A stretch of DNA of 64,000 nt from Desulfovibrio sp. (lineage in GTDB: Bacteria > Desulfobacterota > Desulfovibrionia > Desulfovibrionales > Desulfovibrionaceae). Of this stretch, positions 35,075-43,517 are shown one piece after another (position 1 is the stretch's first letter; each line of letters opens with the position of its first letter). The position numbers and the translations under genes are program-made. The notes under the pieces are model-generated. The model was not told the DNA's origin. It worked only from the letters and a program-made list of their open reading frames with translations, and did not search any database. The stretch is from contig JAFQED010000017.1 in NCBI GenBank assembly GCA_017415765.1, forward strand, positions 47,958 to 111,957, written 5' to 3'.

Positions 35075-36712
35075 ATGAAGGAACGCTGCATCGTCATCCC
35101 GGCCGTCAAGAAACATGCGGTCATCCCCGACCAGCTCATCAAGCGGCTGGCCGGGGTGACCCTGATGGAGCGGGCCATCCATACCGCCCGTGGCGTCCTG
35201 CCCGGCGAAGACATCATCGTGCTTACCGACAGTCAGGAGATCTCCCTGCTCTGTGAGCGGGCCGGGGTACGCTTTTGCTATCGGCCAGAGCTGCGCTTTA
35301 CCAGCCTGGATATTGTGGCCGACATGGGGGATCTGCTGGCAGATCTGGCCCGGAGCTATCAGCACTGCATCATCTTGCGGGCTTCCTGTCCGCTCTTGAC
35401 CTGGGTGGATGTAGAAGACGCCTGGAAATGCTATCGGGCTGCCGAGGCCGGGCGATTGGTGACGGTAAGGGCAGTGCGCCAGCGTATCTGGAACGTGCAT
35501 AACGGCCATCTGCACAGTCTGGCGGACGGTTCGTCTGATGCAGGTGATGGGACGGGCGGAAAGGAACAGGATTTTGTGGTGGAAAGCCGCGCCCTGCTCA
35601 TCCAGCGATTATCGCAGGCTGCACCGCACGGCCCGCTGAAGACCATCCCCTATTTTTTGAACGAGCGGGCCATCGAGATTCAGAACTATCAGGACTGGTG
35701 GATCTGTGAGCGGCTTCTGCTTCGGCGGCATCTGGTTTTTGTGGTGGCGGGCTGGCCAGCCATCGGTATGGGCCATGTCTATCGCGCCCTGATGCTGGCC
35801 CACGAGATAAGCGAACACAAGATAACCTTTGTCTGCACCCGTGAGAGCGAGCTGGCCGTGGAAAGCATCGCCCGCAGGGATTACCGTATCGTGCGGCAGG
35901 GGGCGGAGGATCTGGCCACAACCGTGCTGGCCCAGCGGCCGGATCTGGTCATCAACGATATCCTCGATACAGACCCGACCTATATGCAGACCCTGCTGGC
36001 TGGCGGGACGCGCTGCGTCAATTTTGAGGACAGCGGCCCTGGCGCGGCACTGGCCCATCTGGTCATCAACGCCCTGTACGAGGACGCCGCCAGCAGTGAG
36101 CGCGTGCGCTGCGGGCCGGACTACTTTTGTCTGCGCGATGAATTTGTGGGGGGGCGGCGCAATGTCTTGCGGCCTGCGGCCCGCACCATACTGGTCACCT
36201 TTGGCGGTACGGATCAGCGGGACTGCTCGCGCCGTGTTCTGGACATCATTGAGCCGATCTGCCGGGCCTACGGCATTGCCATCCGCCTGGTGGTGGGGCC
36301 GGGCTATGCCCACCGCGCGCGGATGGAAGCCCACATCCACGCCCTTGGGAATCCCCTTGTGGAATTTGCCTGGGCCACCAATGTCATGAGCCGGATGATG
36401 GAAGGGGCTGACCTTGCCATCTGTTCTGCCGGGCGCACGGTGTACGAGCTGGCCCATATGCGCGTGCCCGGCATGGTGCTGGCCACACACGAGCGCGAGG
36501 CCCGGCACGGCTTTGCCCGGCCGCGCAACGGTTTTGCCTTTGTGGGCCTGATGGACAGGGTGGGGGACGGGCGCATCCGCAACGTCTTTCTGGCCATGCT
36601 CAAGCAGGAGCGGCGGGCACGGTACTGGCGTCGGCAGGACAGGCTGGACTTTACCGGCAACAAGGCCCGCGTGGTCAACCTGATGCTGCACCAGCTTGCG
36701 GAGAAGGAGTAG
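35075..36712 (+). CDS. Bifunctional sugar cytidylyltransferase / PseG-like nucleotide-sugar hydrolase
   Basis: 545-aa fusion. Residues about 1-215 are a NeuA/KdsB-like nucleotidyltransferase (CIVIPAVKKHAVIPDQLIKR, ASCPLLTWVDVEDAWKCY), but the usual ARGGSKR P-loop is replaced. Residues about 220-545 are a GT-B domain like PseG, with GMGHVYRALMLAHEI at its start and CSAGRTVYELAHMRVPGM at the donor site. Pseudaminic acid pathways use separate PseF and PseG proteins. Five bases after kdnA. Probably activates or hydrolyses a sugar made by the preceding pair. Confidence 0.75.
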   Translation: MKERCIVIPAVKKHAVIPDQLIKRLAGVTLMERAIHTARGVLPGEDIIVLTDSQEISLLCERAGVRFCYRPELRFTSLDIVADMGDLLADLARSYQHCIILRASCPLLTWVDVEDAWKCYRAAEAGRLVTVRAVRQRIWNVHNGHLHSLADGSSDAGDGTGGKEQDFVVESRALLIQRLSQAAPHGPLKTIPYFLNERAIEIQNYQDWWICERLLLRRHLVFVVAGWPAIGMGHVYRALMLAHEISEHKITFVCTRESELAVESIARRDYRIVRQGAEDLATTVLAQRPDLVINDILDTDPTYMQTLLAGGTRCVNFEDSGPGAALAHLVINALYEDAASSERVRCGPDYFCLRDEFVGGRRNVLRPAARTILVTFGGTDQRDCSRRVLDIIEPICRAYGIAIRLVVGPGYAHRARMEAHIHALGNPLVEFAWATNVMSRMMEGADLAICSAGRTVYELAHMRVPGMVLATHEREARHGFARPRNGFAFVGLMDRVGDGRIRNVFLAMLKQERRARYWRRQDRLDFTGNKARVVNLMLHQLAEKE

Positions 36713-36723
36713 GGGAAGGTGTT

Positions 36724-37419
36724 ATGAGCAAAACCATTGCCATTATCCAGGCCCGGCTTGGCTCCAGCCGTCTGCCGCTCAAGAGTCTGTTGTGTCTGCG
36801 CGGTCTGCCCGTCATCGACTGGGTGACGCGGCGGCTGGGGCAGGCTCGGCGGCTGGACGGACTCATGGTGGCCCTGCCGGACAGCCCTCTTGACCGTGTA
36901 CTGCAGGAGCATCTTGAACGTCAGGGTGTTCCCTGCATGAGCGGGCCGGAGGATGACGTGCTGGAGCGTTTTCGTCAGGCTGCGGCACTGGCCGGGGCGG
37001 AGACCGTGGTGCGCGTCTGCGCGGACAATCCGTTGATTTGGGGCGAGGCTGTGGACAGGCTGGTAGCGCATTATGGCCGTACCGGCTGCGATTATGCCTA
37101 CAACCACATCCCGCGTGGCAACCGCTGGCCCGATGGCCTGGGAGCCGAGATCTTTTCTCGCTCCCTGCTGGAAGAGATGGCCCATGCGGCCCAAAGTCCG
37201 GCCCAGAGGGAGCATTGCTGCAATTATATATGGGACAATGCGGATCGTTTTCGCATCAGCACCTTTGACCCGGCCGAGGCATGGCTGTGCCGCCCGGAAC
37301 TCAGACTGGACATGGACAGCCCGGATGACTTCCGTCGTCTGGCCCTGCTGCCCATCGCGCCGGACATGGACGCCCGCGCCATCATTGACGCCTGTGATCG
37401 GGCAGAGGCGGCATACTGA
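36724..37419 (+). CDS. SpsF-like CMP-sugar cytidylyltransferase
   Basis: 231-aa cytidylyltransferase of the SpsF / NeuA group: IAIIQARLGSSRLPLKSLLC is the nucleotide-binding motif, followed by VVRVCADNPLIWGEAVDRL and LRLDMDSPDDFRRL. An AGGAG-rich stretch precedes the ATG, 12 bases after the fused gene. Likely the CMP-activating enzyme of the cluster, compensating for the divergent N-terminal domain of its neighbour. Exact sugar unknown. Confidence 0.8.
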   Translation: MSKTIAIIQARLGSSRLPLKSLLCLRGLPVIDWVTRRLGQARRLDGLMVALPDSPLDRVLQEHLERQGVPCMSGPEDDVLERFRQAAALAGAETVVRVCADNPLIWGEAVDRLVAHYGRTGCDYAYNHIPRGNRWPDGLGAEIFSRSLLEEMAHAAQSPAQREHCCNYIWDNADRFRISTFDPAEAWLCRPELRLDMDSPDDFRRLALLPIAPDMDARAIIDACDRAEAAY

Positions 37420-37429
37420 CCTAGAGTAT

Positions 37430-37630
37430 TTTTTTGATTGAAACACTCTGTGTTTCAATCCATACGCTGCCTACGCTTCCCCGCAAAGCGGGACAAGCGC
37501 GGGAAAAGCGCGGTTTCCCAGCGGGCTGGACAAGTCCCGCTTGCTGACGGCGCGGGCGTCCGCTCTCCCAGCGAAGCTGGACAAGCGCGTCCGCCAGAGC
37601 GACTGCCATTTTCAATGGCATTTCGCTCTA
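37430..37630. repeat. Intergenic palindromic repeat, copy 2
   Basis: Second copy of the element at 8532-8703. The first 50 bases (37430-37479) differ by one base, and the closing AGAGCGA..GCCAT palindrome (37596-37630) is shared. The middle is longer and holds extra CCGCAAAGCGG-type hairpins and three GGACAAG steps. It fills the gap between convergent genes and its last bases form the TAG stop of tunR. Confidence 0.75.
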
Positions 37631-38728
37631 ATCCAGATTCAGGATGACGGCAAAAGCCCCAAAACCCACGCGCACCCGTGCGCCCGCTTCCAGAGCCGGC
37701 GGCACGGCAGTCTCCTTGCGCAGCAGGGCGCAGATCTGAGTGCCTTCGGGCAGGGCTGCCACGATTTCCACGGCCATTGCATCCTCGCGCACCCGCTCCA
37801 CCACGGCATCATAGCTGTTTTCCGCATCCAGAGGCACGGCAGCCAGCGGGCTGACCAGCACCCAGGGGGCTTTGACGCTGGCATTGACCAGCTTGCCCTC
37901 CACAAGGGCAAGGCGGTGGCAGCTTTCATCGGTGATGCGAGCCAGAATGGTCAGCCCCCCGGCAGTGACCAGGCGCACATCCACCAAAAGGCCGTAATGG
38001 TGCAGGTGGGTGATCCGTCCCTGAAAAACATTACGGGCACTGGTCTGCATGGGGCGTTCTTTCTGGATGTGCTGGCGCAGGATGCGTCGGGCCTCGGCTG
38101 TATCGCAGCGCATCAGGCCAGCAGGGGACGTGCGCCGTCCCAAGAAAATATCCAGTGCGGGCAGGGGCAGGCCCTGCCGGGCCAGTTCCAGCGCACGGCT
38201 GCGCCGCAGACTGCGTGCGCAGAGCAAGCCCTTGGGCAATCCGCAAGCCGCATTGCAGCGGGCCATCACCCGCCGCACAAGACTGGCATCACAACGGGTC
38301 AGCGGGCCATCAGGCGGGCAGAGGCCGGGGTCGTCCAGTACCCGGCCAAGCCGGTGGCTGACCTCCAGTGGCAGGGGGACTTCCCGCGTCTGCGGCCCCG
38401 GTACCTGGATGCAGCCGTGCTGCCAGTCCAGATGCTCCCGGCAGAGGGAAAAGACCTCCTGCAAGCGCAGGGCACCGTGGCGCAACAGCATAAAGACCAG
38501 CCACATCCGCAAACGTGCCCAGCGTTCGCGTGGGCTGTTTGCGGCAGCTGCCTGCTGCCAGAACCAGGCCTCGGCAGCCAGTAATTCCTGTCGGCTGAGG
38601 CGGCTGCTGCCCTGAAGCAGGGCCGCAGAGTCCCGCCGCAGCAACTGCTGCCGCAGCCAGGCCAGTTCTGTCGGCGCAAGTGAGTGCAAAAGACTGGTCA
38701 GTTCTTCTTGTCTGACAGGGGGATCCAT
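37628..38728 (-). CDS. tunR: TunR-family tungstate/molybdate-responsive regulator
   Basis: 366-aa transcription factor. Residues about 1-230 resemble XerC/XerD tyrosine recombinases (RMWLVFMLLRHGALRLQEVF, LLCARSLRRSRALELARQGL), but the HxxR and nucleophilic Tyr motifs are gone. Residues 240-366 hold two Mop/TOBE oxyanion-binding domains (SARNVFQGRITHLHHYGLLV). This is the published TunR layout from sulfate reducers, where it activates mod genes and responds to tungstate. Start at 38728 after GGAAGGA. Divergent from modABC. Confidence 0.88.
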   Translation of the reverse strand: MDPPVRQEELTSLLHSLAPTELAWLRQQLLRRDSAALLQGSSRLSRQELLAAEAWFWQQAAAANSPRERWARLRMWLVFMLLRHGALRLQEVFSLCREHLDWQHGCIQVPGPQTREVPLPLEVSHRLGRVLDDPGLCPPDGPLTRCDASLVRRVMARCNAACGLPKGLLCARSLRRSRALELARQGLPLPALDIFLGRRTSPAGLMRCDTAEARRILRQHIQKERPMQTSARNVFQGRITHLHHYGLLVDVRLVTAGGLTILARITDESCHRLALVEGKLVNASVKAPWVLVSPLAAVPLDAENSYDAVVERVREDAMAVEIVAALPEGTQICALLRKETAVPPALEAGARVRVGFGAFAVILNLD

Positions 38729-38860
38729 ATTCCTTCCATAGCCAGAGGCAGGGCAAAAAACAGCCCCCGCACGTTTTTGGGCAAAGCGTGGCCGTATTGT
38801 TCTGCCCGGGACATTGTGACACTGTGCTGCAATCCACTCCATCTGTCCCGTGGAGGATAT
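38729..38860. promoter_or_regulatory. tunR-modA divergent control region
   Basis: A 132-base region that should contain the TunR site and both promoters. It holds an imperfect inverted repeat TTGTGACAC-T-GTGCTGCAA near 38815 and a GC-rich TGTTCTGCCCGGGACA block just before it. Neither can be called the TunR operator from this sequence alone. Confidence 0.4.
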
Positions 38861-39622
38861 ATGAAAGTCCGTGGCTTTGCCAGCATCGTTGTCCTTTGTT
38901 ACGGCATGGTCTGTCTGCCCGCTGTAGCGGACAGGGCGCAGGCGGCAGAAGTGGTCGTCTCTGCTGCGGCCAGTCTGAGCAATGTTTTCAACGAGCTGAA
39001 AGCCCTGTTTGAAAAACAGCACCCCGGTCTTGTGGCCCATTGCAACTATGCTGCCTCTGGTGTGCTGTTCCGGCACATTCAGGAAGGCGCGCCCGTGGAT
39101 GTGTTTGCCGCAGCCGATCAGATCACTATGGACAAGGCCGTGGCCGCCGGAGTGGTGGATGCCGCCAGCCGCAGAGATTTTGTCCGCAACAGCCTTGTGC
39201 TCATCGTACCCAGGGGGGGCAAACGTCCTGCCGCGCTGGCGGATCTGACCTCCTTTGCACGCATTGCCGTGGGCGCACCGGCCTCGGTACCGGCTGGCCG
39301 TTACGCAAAGGAGGCCCTGCAAAAGGCCGGGCTGTGGGATAGGCTGCAAGGGCAGTTGATCTTTGGCAATAACGTGCGTCAGGTGCTGGGCTATGTGGCA
39401 CAGGGGGAGGTGGATGCAGGCCTCGTCTATGCCACAGACGCCCGGCAGCAGGCTGCCACCGTAGATGTGGTGATGCCTGTGCCGGGGCATGGCCCTGTAC
39501 TCTACCCCATCGCCGTGGTCAGCACGGGTAAGGATCCCGCTATGGGCCAGGCTTTTCTGGACTTTGTACTGACGCCGGAGGCCGGGGCCGTGCTTGCCGG
39601 ATATGGCTTTGAGCGGCCATAG
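38861..39622 (+). CDS. modA: Molybdate/tungstate ABC transporter binding protein ModA
   Basis: Periplasmic molybdate/tungstate-binding protein, 253 aa. Signal peptide through about residue 28 (cleavage near AQAAEV), then VVSAAASLSNVFNELKALFE with the oxyanion-binding serines, NYAASGVLFRHIQEGAPVDV, and GNNVRQVLGYVAQGEVDAGL. GGAGG precedes the ATG. First gene of modABC, likely activated by TunR. Confidence 0.95.
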   Translation: MKVRGFASIVVLCYGMVCLPAVADRAQAAEVVVSAAASLSNVFNELKALFEKQHPGLVAHCNYAASGVLFRHIQEGAPVDVFAAADQITMDKAVAAGVVDAASRRDFVRNSLVLIVPRGGKRPAALADLTSFARIAVGAPASVPAGRYAKEALQKAGLWDRLQGQLIFGNNVRQVLGYVAQGEVDAGLVYATDARQQAATVDVVMPVPGHGPVLYPIAVVSTGKDPAMGQAFLDFVLTPEAGAVLAGYGFERP

Positions 39623-39637
39623 AGCGAGAATACCGTT

Positions 39638-40348
39638 ATGCAGCACACAGCGGAGAACCTGTTGCCAGCGGAGTGGCTTGGGCAGTCTGTCTGGCTGCCC
39701 CTGGAGCTTTCGCTCCGTATCGCGGGGCTGGCGACCCTTATTTCCTTTGTGGGGGCTGTCCTGGCGGCCTGGCTTCTGGCCCGTCGCCGTGGCCCGTTGC
39801 CAGCCATGCTGGATTCCCTTTGTACTCTGCCGCTGGTCTTGCCCCCCACGGTACTGGGCTATTATCTTATCCTCATGGTGGGGCGGCGGGGCGTGCTTGG
39901 GCCGTGGCTGGCCGAAATGGGCATCCAGCTGATCTTTTCCTGGCAGGGGGCTGTACTGGCGGCCACGGTGGTGGTTTTTCCCTTGCTCTACAAATCGGCA
40001 CGGGCTGCACTGGAACAGGTGGACGCCCATCTTGAGGACGCTGCCCGTACCCTTGGAGCTTCAGAATGGCGGGTTTTTCTGACGGTCTCCCTGCCTCTTG
40101 CCGGGCGGGGCATCCTTGCCGGTCTCATGCTGGCCTTTGCCCGTGGCATGGGTGAGTTTGGTGCTACCCTGATGGTGGCGGGCAATATCCCCGGCAAAAC
40201 GCAAACCCTGGCCCTTGCCATCTATGATGCCTTTCAGGCCGGGGAGGACATCCGGGCTGCCGGATTGGTGCTGGTAACGTCGCTGGTCTGTATCGGGCTG
40301 CTCATGACGGCAGAGCTGCTGCTGAAGCGGGGGGATAGCCGTGCTTGA
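39638..40348 (+). CDS. modB: Molybdate ABC transporter permease ModB
   Basis: Inner-membrane permease with about five or six helices, 236 aa. VLPPTVLGYYLILMVGRRGV and the EAA loop EDAARTLGASEWRVFLTVSLPLAGRG are diagnostic, as is ARGMGEFGATLMVAGNIPGK. Fifteen bases after modA, overlaps modC by eight. Confidence 0.95.
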   Translation: MQHTAENLLPAEWLGQSVWLPLELSLRIAGLATLISFVGAVLAAWLLARRRGPLPAMLDSLCTLPLVLPPTVLGYYLILMVGRRGVLGPWLAEMGIQLIFSWQGAVLAATVVVFPLLYKSARAALEQVDAHLEDAARTLGASEWRVFLTVSLPLAGRGILAGLMLAFARGMGEFGATLMVAGNIPGKTQTLALAIYDAFQAGEDIRAAGLVLVTSLVCIGLLMTAELLLKRGDSRA

Positions 40349-41162
40349 GGTGCGGCTGCAAAAATGCTTTAGGGCCAGACGGGGGAGAGGGCGCAGCTTC
40401 AGCCTGGATGTGGCGTGGCACGTTACTGCCGGGCAAAGCCCTGTAGTGCTGTTTGGGTCTTCAGGCTCCGGCAAGAGCCTGACCCTGAACTGTCTGGCAG
40501 GGCTGAGCCGACCTGATGCCGGCTTTATCCGGCTGGGGGCAGACTGCCTTTATGACGGAGCCAGGGGGCTTTGCCTTCCGGCACGCAAGCGGCGCGTGGG
40601 CTATATGTTTCAGGATTATGCCCTGTTCCCGCATCTGGACGTGCTGCACAATGTGGCCTATGCCTGTACGGGCCTTGCAGGTCTTACGGGATTTGTGGGG
40701 CTGCGTGGCTGTGGGCGCATCCCTCCACGGCAGCGGGTGCGGGCGCAGGATCTGCTGGCACGGCTGGGGCTGGCCGAACTGGAAAGGGCATTCCCTGCCC
40801 AGCTTTCGGGTGGGCAACGCCAGCGAGTGGCCCTGGCCCGCGCGCTTTTTGCCGAGCCGCATCTGCTTTTGCTGGATGAGCCTTTTGCTGCGCTGGACAC
40901 CATGCTGCGCGAGCAGCTCCGGCAGGAACTGCTCACGACGTTGCGCGGCCTGTCCATCCCCGCAGTTATCATCACGCACGATCCGGCCGATGTGGAGGCC
41001 TTTGCCCGGACAGTCATCCTGTACGAGCAGGGCCGGGCCAGGCTTGTGCCGGACTTTCCGACCCTGCGTCAGAGCTTTGCCTCGGCCGCCTGCTGTTTGC
41101 GTCATGTGCAGACGGCCGGGGAAGATATTGGGGAATCGGGGCTTGTTATTGCGAGAGACTGA
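40341..41162 (+). CDS. modC: Molybdate ABC transporter ATPase ModC
   Basis: ATPase of the molybdate importer, 273 aa. Walker [12 protein letters not shown], signature [15 protein letters not shown], Walker [13 protein letters not shown] and the H-loop IITHDPADV. The long C-terminal Mop domain of E. coli ModC is absent, as is common in Desulfovibrio-type systems; sensing falls to TunR. GTG start at 40341 inside modB. Overlaps the convergent hydrolase by 17 bases. Confidence 0.93.
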   Translation: MLEVRLQKCFRARRGRGRSFSLDVAWHVTAGQSPVVLFGSSGSGKSLTLNCLAGLSRPDAGFIRLGADCLYDGARGLCLPARKRRVGYMFQDYALFPHLDVLHNVAYACTGLAGLTGFVGLRGCGRIPPRQRVRAQDLLARLGLAELERAFPAQLSGGQRQRVALARALFAEPHLLLLDEPFAALDTMLREQLRQELLTTLRGLSIPAVIITHDPADVEAFARTVILYEQGRARLVPDFPTLRQSFASAACCLRHVQTAGEDIGESGLVIARD

Positions 41163-41835
41163 CCCGCTGGCCCGGTGTGAGCGTGAGACAGCGACAGGCC
41201 GGACAGCGTTGGGCCAGTTCTGCGGTAAAGGCTGTGGTATCCTGCGCCAGCACGGGGAAAGTCCCCCAGTGCATGGGGATAACGGTTGCACAGCCCAGAA
41301 GCTGACACGCCAGTGCCGCCTGCGCTGCGTCCATGGTGAAGACGCCACCGATGGGCAAGAGGGCCACATCGATCGTAAAGAGTTTGCCCCACAGCTCCAT
41401 CCCGCTGAACACGCAGGTGTCCCCCGCGTGATAGATGGTGCGCCCATCGGGCATTTGCACGATATAGCCGGCAGGTGAGCCGGATTCGCTGGAATGGTAG
41501 GCCTGGGTCATGGTGATGCGCGCACCCTTGTGCGACACAGTGCCGCCCATGTTGAAGCCGATGCCGTTCAGAAGCTGGGCCTGCGGCACACCTGCGGCCA
41601 CCAGTTTTTCGGCCGTTCCCACAATGGCCCCCAGCATGGCCCCGGAATCGCGGCAAATGTTGACGGCATCGCCCACATGGTCGCCGTGGTCGTGGGTGAC
41701 CAGCACCACGTCCACCGGGCCGGGGCCAGTGTCGTCCAGGCCGGAAGCAGGGGTGAAAAAGGGGTCTATCAGGATGTCCAGCCCGGGGCTGGAAAGTTTG
41801 AAGGCCGAATGGCCATACCAGGTGATGTCGCTCAT
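41146..41835 (-). CDS. UPF0173 / UlaG-like metallo-beta-lactamase-fold hydrolase
   Basis: 229-aa metal-dependent hydrolase. [11 protein letters not shown] at the N-terminus, the metal motif [11 protein letters not shown] (HxHxDH-like), YHAGDTCVF and [10 protein letters not shown]. Start ATG at 41835 with AAGGAG four bases before. Substrate unknown; the family includes phosphodiesterases and lactonases. Confidence 0.88.
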   Translation of the reverse strand: MSDITWYGHSAFKLSSPGLDILIDPFFTPASGLDDTGPGPVDVVLVTHDHGDHVGDAVNICRDSGAMLGAIVGTAEKLVAAGVPQAQLLNGIGFNMGGTVSHKGARITMTQAYHSSESGSPAGYIVQMPDGRTIYHAGDTCVFSGMELWGKLFTIDVALLPIGGVFTMDAAQAALACQLLGCATVIPMHWGTFPVLAQDTTAFTAELAQRCPACRCLTLTPGQRVSLSQ

Positions 41836-41972
41836 GTGGCTCCTTGCCGGACAAAGCGGCGTTGCTTGCAGTTTATGGATGCCGTATTTTTCCCACAAGC
41901 GGCGTTCCTTGTAAACTGTCGGGATCGCAGACTTGACAGCAGACCGGACAAGGCATATCACAAAGCCTCTGC

Positions 41973-42049
41973 GCGCCCGTAGCTCAGCCGGATAGAGCGT
42001 TGGCCTCCGGAGCCAAAGGCCGTGCGTTCGAATCGCGCCGGGCGCGCCA
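41973..42049 (+). tRNA. tRNA-Arg(CCG)
   Basis: 77-base cloverleaf with encoded CCA. Acceptor arms GCGCCCG/CGGGCGC pair perfectly, D-arm AGCTCAGCCGGATAGAGC, anticodon stem TTGGC..GCCAA around CTCCGGA (anticodon CCG), T-loop GTTCGAATC. Terminator follows at once. Confidence 0.97.
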
Positions 42050-42059
42050 AGGATTTCAA

Positions 42060-42096
42060 GCCCTTACGTCACCAAACGGCGTAAGGGCATTTTTCT
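42060..42096 (+). terminator. Terminator after tRNA-Arg
   Basis: GCCCTTACG (42060-42068) pairs perfectly with CGTAAGGGC (42080-42088), followed by ATTTTTC. Confidence 0.9.
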
Positions 42097-42170
42097 TCCC
42101 AACACCATTCCCGGCACACGCCACGCAAAAGCCCCAAAAATTATGATGGGAAGCCTTGCTGACAGGCAAT

Positions 42171-42192
42171 AAAAAGCCGGGTTGCCCCGGCT
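42171..42192 (-). terminator. Terminator after the small DUF4926-like gene
   Basis: On the minus strand AGCCGGG-GCAA-CCCGGCT is followed by TTTTA, only 14 bases beyond the stop codon of the small gene. Confidence 0.85.
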
Positions 42193-42205
42193 GTGTGTCC
42201 GCTAC

Positions 42206-42385
42206 CTATTCAAGAACTAAAACATCGGGCTTGCAATCAAGAAGCTCGTTCATATCAAGGTCAACCGTAAAGCCTTCTGGGTCTTCATAAACTTCTACAA
42301 TGGTACCATGAGAACCTTTTGGTATCTTCATGCCGCCCCAGCCCAGAGAATCTTTTACGGTCACAACGCGGTCGTATAATTTCAT
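42206..42385 (-). CDS. Small DUF4926-like protein
   Basis: 59 aa with GAGGGG before its ATG and its own terminator behind it. MKLYDRVVTVKDSLGWGGMK, then GSHGTIVEVYEDPEGFTVDL, resembles the DUF4926 beta-barrel proteins often found beside toxin-like or host-interaction genes. AT-richer than the surroundings. No partner toxin is visible; it may be an orphan. Confidence 0.65.
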   Translation of the reverse strand: MKLYDRVVTVKDSLGWGGMKIPKGSHGTIVEVYEDPEGFTVDLDMNELLDCKPDVLVLE

Positions 42386-42421
42386 TTTCCCCTCAGGGTA
42401 AAAAGACTCACACTTGGCAGA

Positions 42422-42709
42422 CTACATACTCAAAAGCAACCGGGCATCCACCTGTAAAACATCCCCCAGCTTGCGGGCATTTTGCTTACCAATGGGCCGT
42501 TTGCCGTTCTCCATCTCGGAAATATGCCGCTTGGGTAAGCCTGTCAGGTCGGCAAGTTGCTGTTGCGTCAAGCCTTCCCGATGGCGCGCGCCCCGCAGGC
42601 TGATTGCAGGCAGGGCGGCGGCGTCAATCCCCAGAGCTTCACGCCACGCCACGGCGTCCCGCTCCTCTGCAATGCCATGTAGGCGCATAAAATCCCGAAC
42701 CTCCCCCAC
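42422..42709 (-). CDS. XRE-family HTH regulator, probably N-terminally truncated
   Basis: 95 aa from a GTG at 42709. The C-terminal half is a clear Cro/C1 helix-turn-helix: HREGLTQQQLADLTGLPKRH followed by ISEMENGKRPIGKQNARKLG. Protein-like sequence (GYPNGDTVTLSFSVPAAIVG) continues upstream to a TAA at 42770-42772, so the real gene once started further up and lost its start at the junction described below. Could be an orphan antitoxin. Confidence 0.65.
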   Translation of the reverse strand: MGEVRDFMRLHGIAEERDAVAWREALGIDAAALPAISLRGARHREGLTQQQLADLTGLPKRHISEMENGKRPIGKQNARKLGDVLQVDARLLLSM

Positions 42710-42799
42710 TATCGCGGCGGGAACGGAAAAAGACAGAGTGACGGTATCGCCATTGGGATAGCCTTTGAGTTACACGGTGGGTAAGCCCCCTTCGAGGGG

Positions 42800-43045
42800 C
42801 TAGTATCTGATTTCAAACGAGCAGCATGATTTCCCATCGGCATATATTCGATAACTATGTCATACTGCGGAAATCTCTCTTTCAGACGCTCAGCATAGTA
42901 CTTATTACGGTATTCCTCAGCAGAGGAGTAAACAATAATACGATCTTCATCAGCTACAGCAAATGTACTTTGTATGTGAAAAAACAGCAAAAAACATGAG
43001 TACAATGGCTGTTTTCCCAAAAGTATTTTTTACAAAACACCTCAT
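42800..43045 (-). pseudogene. Truncated, frameshifted extracellular solute-binding protein
   Basis: Begins with MRCFVKNTFGKTAIVLMFFA (signal peptide, ATG at 43045, GGTGG upstream), then the frame shifts to STFAVADEDRIIVYSSAEEY, RNKYYAERLKERFPQYDIVI and EYMPMGNHAARLKSD, the mature N-terminus of a periplasmic ABC binding protein of the iron/phosphonate type. It stops at about 42800, after which the sequence joins the XRE remnant. Both frameshifted and cut. Confidence 0.7.
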
Positions 43046-43054
43046 GGTATCCAC

Positions 43055-43423
43055 CTATATTGCCTTTTGCAAAATCAGGGGGATGGCGTGCAGCTCTCGG
43101 CTGATCTCCTCTGTGGAGCCAAGTTGCCAGTTCACATCGCTCCAGCCAAGGTGTTGGGCCACGGCCCTGGCTACCCCCGCCACGTTCAGGATGGGATGAC
43201 GCTGGAAGACCTGCGGCAGTCCGTAGGTCAGGTTACAGGCAAGGCACTTGCCGGGCCGCTGGTGCAGCTCAAAGGCCAGCACGGCTCTGTCTGCCTCTAC
43301 CGTGCGGCAGACCAGGCGGATGTCATACGCGCCTTCCTCTGCTCCGCCGAACAGGGCATCAAAAAAAGCATTGGTGCGTTCTTCTGCCGGAAAAATGCTG
43401 TCCAGAAATGCGTTGTCCACCAT
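43055..43423 (-). CDS. Conserved-looking small protein, function unknown
   Basis: 122 aa starting at ATG 43423 after AAGGAGGG. MVDNAFLDSIFPAEERTNAF continues into a segment with two Cys (GKCLACNLTYGLPQVFQRHP) that might bind metal. Well-formed ribosome site and codon use like neighbours argue it is real. No family recognised. Co-directional with gluQ. Confidence 0.65.
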   Translation of the reverse strand: MVDNAFLDSIFPAEERTNAFFDALFGGAEEGAYDIRLVCRTVEADRAVLAFELHQRPGKCLACNLTYGLPQVFQRHPILNVAGVARAVAQHLGWSDVNWQLGSTEEISRELHAIPLILQKAI

Positions 43424-43517
43424 GGGATCCCTCCTTGCAGGCTTGGGCGCGGTACTCTCGGTAAGCGCAGTTTGCCCCATGTCCTGCCATGATGGCAAGC
43501 CCCACCACATCAGGCAA

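Noticed and set aside
38729-40030. Long upstream extension of tunR
   Set aside because: Runs antisense to modA and modB; the ATG at 38728 has a Shine-Dalgarno.
41973-43100. Direct att repeat of the tRNA-Arg 3' end
   Set aside because: No second copy of the T-arm and acceptor sequence is visible in the window.
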